DNA of 64,000 nucleotides from Caldifarciminota bacterium (GTDB taxonomy: Bacteria; Hydrothermota; UBA3072): assembly GCA_016930175.1 (NCBI GenBank), contig JAFGHJ010000007.1:1-64000 (forward strand), in the 5' to 3' direction. The notes beneath the pieces were generated by a model that did no database searches, had not been told where the DNA came from, and saw nothing but the letters and a program-made list of their open reading frames with translations. This document shows positions 61,809 through 64,000 of the stretch, piece after piece. Numbering within the stretch: position 1 is the first letter of the stretch; every line of letters starts with the position of its first letter. Both the position numbers and the translations under genes were made by a program.

Positions 61809-63287
61809 TTAATTTTCTGAAAACACAATCGCCTGGAATTTCCAGAGTTCCGAAGATTTCCACGCATCAGCGGACAACCCTGCTTTATAACATAAATGCT
61901 CAAGAAAAGTTGCCTTATCCCATCCCTGTTCAACAGGAACCTGCGGAAGAAGTAAACCGCTCATATATCCCCTTTTTATAAGTAAACCATCTCTTCCTAC
62001 TTTTATCTCGTCCACATTATTAACCCTCTGCATCGGAGTAAGAACCGATATCTCAATCTCTATATCATTTATTTCGGAAGATGCAACAGGAGGGAACCTG
62101 TAATCCTGAGTAGCAGCCGCTATAGCCATATCTCTTATAACAAGGAATAAAGGTTTCTCTGCTACAATATGACCAATACATCCTCGGAGAGTTCCATTTT
62201 TCTTTTTCAACGTTACAAAAGCTCCGCACTTTTCTCGTAGAACTTCACTTTCAACTTCAAAATCCGGAATTTTTTTGTTCTTTACGTATTCACTCACGGT
62301 TTTTCTGGCTATAGTCAATAATTCTTCTTTATCTTCCTTTGTTAAATTAAAATCAAACGCCGATTCGGATCTCTTGCTTTCAGTTTTTTTTAGTTCGTTT
62401 CTTAAAAATATCCATGCGCCATATCCAACTACATAACCGCTTTTATCTCCTGTAACATCGCCCGAAGAGGTACTCTCCAAAAGTTTCACCCCACCAATAC
62501 CAAGATTTTCCATTACCTGCATCAAAACGGCAATGGCAGAGCAACCACATGCAGCGCACACTCCGGATTGCCGTAAATCTCTGTCGTATTCCAGCAGTCC
62601 TTCATAATCGAATCCTGATATATATTTATTTACTTTATCAGTAACCTCTTTAGTTTTACTGTAGCTATACCCATGGTACAGATCCGATGAAGCCACAATA
62701 ACCCAGTTTTCCTTATCTTTCAATTCTTCCGATAAGGCATCGGCAATCAATTTAAGCAATGAAGGTTGATCGCTATTGAAAACAATAGGAACTATCTTAA
62801 AATCCTTTAAAACCTTCTGTAGAAAAGGCAACTGCACCTCGAGAGAATGCTCCTGGGAATGTGCTTCCGGCTCATTTACTATAAGTTCACTGTGCGATTT
62901 TAATTTTGAAACAAAAGCTCCATCTATTTTCACTCTTCCAAGAGGAGTCTCCCATTCTCCTTTATCATAAACCGAGAAACCTTTAACATAGTAACGATGG
63001 GAAGGGCCTAAAAGGATAACAAGTTGTTTGTCTTTTAGAGTCTTATACGCGAAGGCAGCAGTCTGAGCGCTATAACTATAACCGGCATGAGGGGAAACCA
63101 CCCCAAAAATTTCTCCCTCCAATTCCACATCAACACGACTCAAATACTGATCGATTGTTGACGAAAGATCTGAAGAATCTGCAGGATAAAAAGACCCGGC
63201 AACGACTGGTTTTCTGACCATTTCTGACCTCCCTTTACAGTTAAAGGCAAAAAGCAACAAAAATATATATAAAATTAATCTATACAT
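61809..63287 (-). CDS. Exported MEMO-AMMECR1 fusion lipoprotein
   Basis: 492 residues. An N-terminal signal with lipobox-like FAFNC (C17). MEMO domain about 25-290 (RKPVVAGSFYPAD, GVVSPHAGYSYSAQTAAFAYK, VILLGPSHR, VASSDLYHGYSY, with the metal-site histidines), then AMMECR1 about 315-485 (EKCGAFVTLKKKNGTLRGCIGH, ATQDYRFPPV). In many prokaryotes these two domains, plus a radical-SAM protein, form the AmmeMemoRadiSam system of unknown reaction. Here they are fused and apparently exported, and no radical-SAM gene is present. Starts 16 nt after tRNA-Ser, SD-like GGAAG. Confidence 0.88.
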   Translation of the reverse strand: MYRLILYIFLLLFAFNCKGRSEMVRKPVVAGSFYPADSSDLSSTIDQYLSRVDVELEGEIFGVVSPHAGYSYSAQTAAFAYKTLKDKQLVILLGPSHRYYVKGFSVYDKGEWETPLGRVKIDGAFVSKLKSHSELIVNEPEAHSQEHSLEVQLPFLQKVLKDFKIVPIVFNSDQPSLLKLIADALSEELKDKENWVIVASSDLYHGYSYSKTKEVTDKVNKYISGFDYEGLLEYDRDLRQSGVCAACGCSAIAVLMQVMENLGIGGVKLLESTSSGDVTGDKSGYVVGYGAWIFLRNELKKTESKRSESAFDFNLTKEDKEELLTIARKTVSEYVKNKKIPDFEVESEVLREKCGAFVTLKKKNGTLRGCIGHIVAEKPLFLVIRDMAIAAATQDYRFPPVASSEINDIEIEISVLTPMQRVNNVDEIKVGRDGLLIKRGYMSGLLLPQVPVEQGWDKATFLEHLCYKAGLSADAWKSSELWKFQAIVFSEN

Positions 63288-63303
63288 TATACTTCCAATT
63301 TAA

Positions 63304-63393
63304 CGGAGAGGCAGGGATTCGAACCCTGGAAGGAGCTTGTGACCCCTTAACCGATTAGCAATCGGTTGCCTTCGACCACTCGGCCACCTCTCC
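63304..63393 (-). tRNA. tRNA-Ser (anticodon GCT)
   Basis: 90 nt with the long variable arm of class II tRNAs. Acceptor GGAGAGG with CCTCTCC, discriminator G, anticodon loop TTGCTAA. CCA not encoded. Confidence 0.97.
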
Positions 63394-63395
63394 AA

Positions 63396-63477
63396 CGGAG
63401 GGTGAGGGACTCGAACCCCCAAGGGTGTAAACCCGCCGGATTTCAAATCCGGTGCCTTACCATTAGACTAACCCTCC
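63396..63477 (-). tRNA. tRNA-Ser (anticodon TGA)
   Basis: 82 nt. Acceptor GGAGGGT with ACCCTCC, discriminator G, anticodon loop TTTGAAA, extra arm with GGGT/ACCC. CCA not encoded. Transcribed first, 2 nt before tRNA-Ser(GCT). Confidence 0.94.
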
Positions 63478-63487
63478 CTTTTAAGCA

Positions 63488-63515
63488 ATATTACCAACCC
63501 CGGAAAAAAAGTCAA
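63488..63515 (-). promoter_or_regulatory. Promoter of the tRNA-Ser pair and MEMO gene
   Basis: Minus strand TTGACT (63515-63510), 16 nt, TAATAT (63493-63488). Confidence 0.7.
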
Positions 63516-63539
63516 GAGGAGCCTCTCCCCCACACAAAA

Positions 63540-63740
63540 ATTATCATCACACAGAGCCGCAAAGGACACAAAGCCCCCATCACATCCCATTTTAGTTATT
63601 ATTTATAAAAACCTAACCCACAAACGATTTTTTCTTAGTATTCTTTGTTGTTTCTATCTTGGGGAAAGCTTGGGGCTTTTAATCAAAAATATATATTTTG
63701 TTGTTTTTCTTAGTGTTCTTTGTGTCTTTGTGTGAGATTC
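63540..63740. repeat. CACAGAG elements at both ends of a spacer
   Basis: ATCACACAGAGCCGCAAAGG (about 63546-63565) faces the tRNA promoter. CTTAGTGTTCTTTGTGTCTTTG (about 63709-63730) lies beside the stop at 63759 and reads outward from that gene as CAAAGACACAAAG. No open frame between. Confidence 0.65.
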
Positions 63741-63758
63741 CTTTTGGGAAAAGTGGGG

Positions 63759-64000
63759 TTATCGGCTGTGGAATTCTACCACATCCCCTTCCATTAAAAC
63801 TTCCTCCGGACCCACCTGTTTAGGGTTCCTGTCGCCTCTCCATAATTTAGTATACTTCATTTTGTCCGCAAAATCTTTGTGTATATGGTACGCAGCATCC
63901 AGCACGGTCGCACCTTCTCTCAGAACCACAGGCTCTGTAAAGTCAGCTTCTTTTCCCGGTGGTTTAGTGTAAATTCTTATAAAATTGAGGGATTTATAAA
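63759..64000 (-). CDS. TGS-domain GTPase, C-terminal part (cut by window edge)
   Basis: The last 79 complete codons of a gene that starts beyond base 64000. IRIYTKPPGKEADFTEPVVLREGATVLDAAYHIHKDF followed by LWRGDRNPKQVG and LMEGDVVEFHSR is the TGS domain of the DRG/Obg-like GTPase family. The GTP-binding domain is off-window. The family acts in ribosome- or RNA-linked GTP hydrolysis. Confidence 0.85.
   Translation of the reverse strand, partial: YKSLNFIRIYTKPPGKEADFTEPVVLREGATVLDAAYHIHKDFADKMKYTKLWRGDRNPKQVGPEEVLMEGDVVEFHSR

Noticed and set aside
63396-63477. Possible selenocysteine tRNA because of the long extra arm
   Set aside because: The anticodon is TGA (reads UCA, serine), not TCA, and the acceptor has the normal 7 bp.
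63301-63608. Open frame crossing the two serine tRNA genes
   Set aside because: It overlaps two confident tRNAs and has no coding features.

Overview
The window is AT-rich bacterial DNA carrying about 47 protein genes or gene fragments and four tRNAs. I read it as an uncultivated Gram-negative saccharolytic anaerobe, probably in or near the Fibrobacteres-Chlorobi-Bacteroidetes superphylum or a related candidate phylum. Four large secreted proteins end in a FlgD/type IX-like C-terminal sorting module, many surface proteins are lipoproteins, and outer-membrane barrel proteins are present. The phylum cannot be fixed from this sequence.

Layout. 1-9.5 kb: a cut-off GH31 alpha-xylosidase-like gene, an RRM RNA-binding protein, two secreted beta-propellers, an APC permease fused to a PTS EIIA domain, and a GH5 mannanase-like lipoprotein with a beta-helix protein. 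9.7-16 kb: housekeeping genes on the minus strand (flavodoxin, GrpB-like, peroxiredoxin, barrel protein, threonine synthase, thioesterase, TPR lipoprotein). 16-19.6 kb: a GH16 lipoprotein divergent from a GH74-like xyloglucanase whose catalytic core is strikingly GC-rich. 19.8-27 kb: NAD(P)HX repair enzyme, Zn alcohol dehydrogenase, lipoprotein, a lone pyruvate-kinase C-domain protein and an LVIVD propeller. 27-36.6 kb: GH115 alpha-glucuronidase convergent with a xylose operon (xylB, ABC permease, binding protein, ATPase, xylA). 37-40 kb: PAS histidine kinase and LuxR-type regulator. 40-47 kb: TRAP transporter divergent from kduI-kduD-DUF4861, then KDPG aldolase. 47-50 kb: barrel lipoprotein, decayed GH97, GH27 alpha-galactosidase. 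50-64 kb: geranylgeranyl-reductase-like protein, LVIVD protein, tRNA-Ile/Ala, hybrid kinase, mnmG, prepilin peptidase, DUF4416, an LpoA/LivK-like lipoprotein, an exported MEMO-AMMECR1 fusion, two tRNA-Ser, and the end of a TGS-domain GTPase.

Together the genes suggest hemicellulose use: xyloglucan or mannan (GH31, GH74, GH5, GH16, GH27) and glucuronoxylan (GH115) cut at the surface, xylose imported and isomerised, and a uronate-derived sugar imported by the TRAP system and metabolised through KduI/KduD and an aldolase.

The most unusual material lies between genes. Nearly every transcription unit has an easily read TTGAC(A/T)-N16-17-TATAAT-like promoter, and at least six promoters abut the start codon with no Shine-Dalgarno site (leaderless or nearly so). 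The intergenic DNA is filled with degenerate tandem words of period 7-9. One family (CACAGAG/CTCTGTG) has a fixed polarity: the CACAGAG strand reads away from the nearest gene at both ends of transcription units. A compact element at 11777-11882 can fold with a crossing helix and matches no RNA family I recognise.
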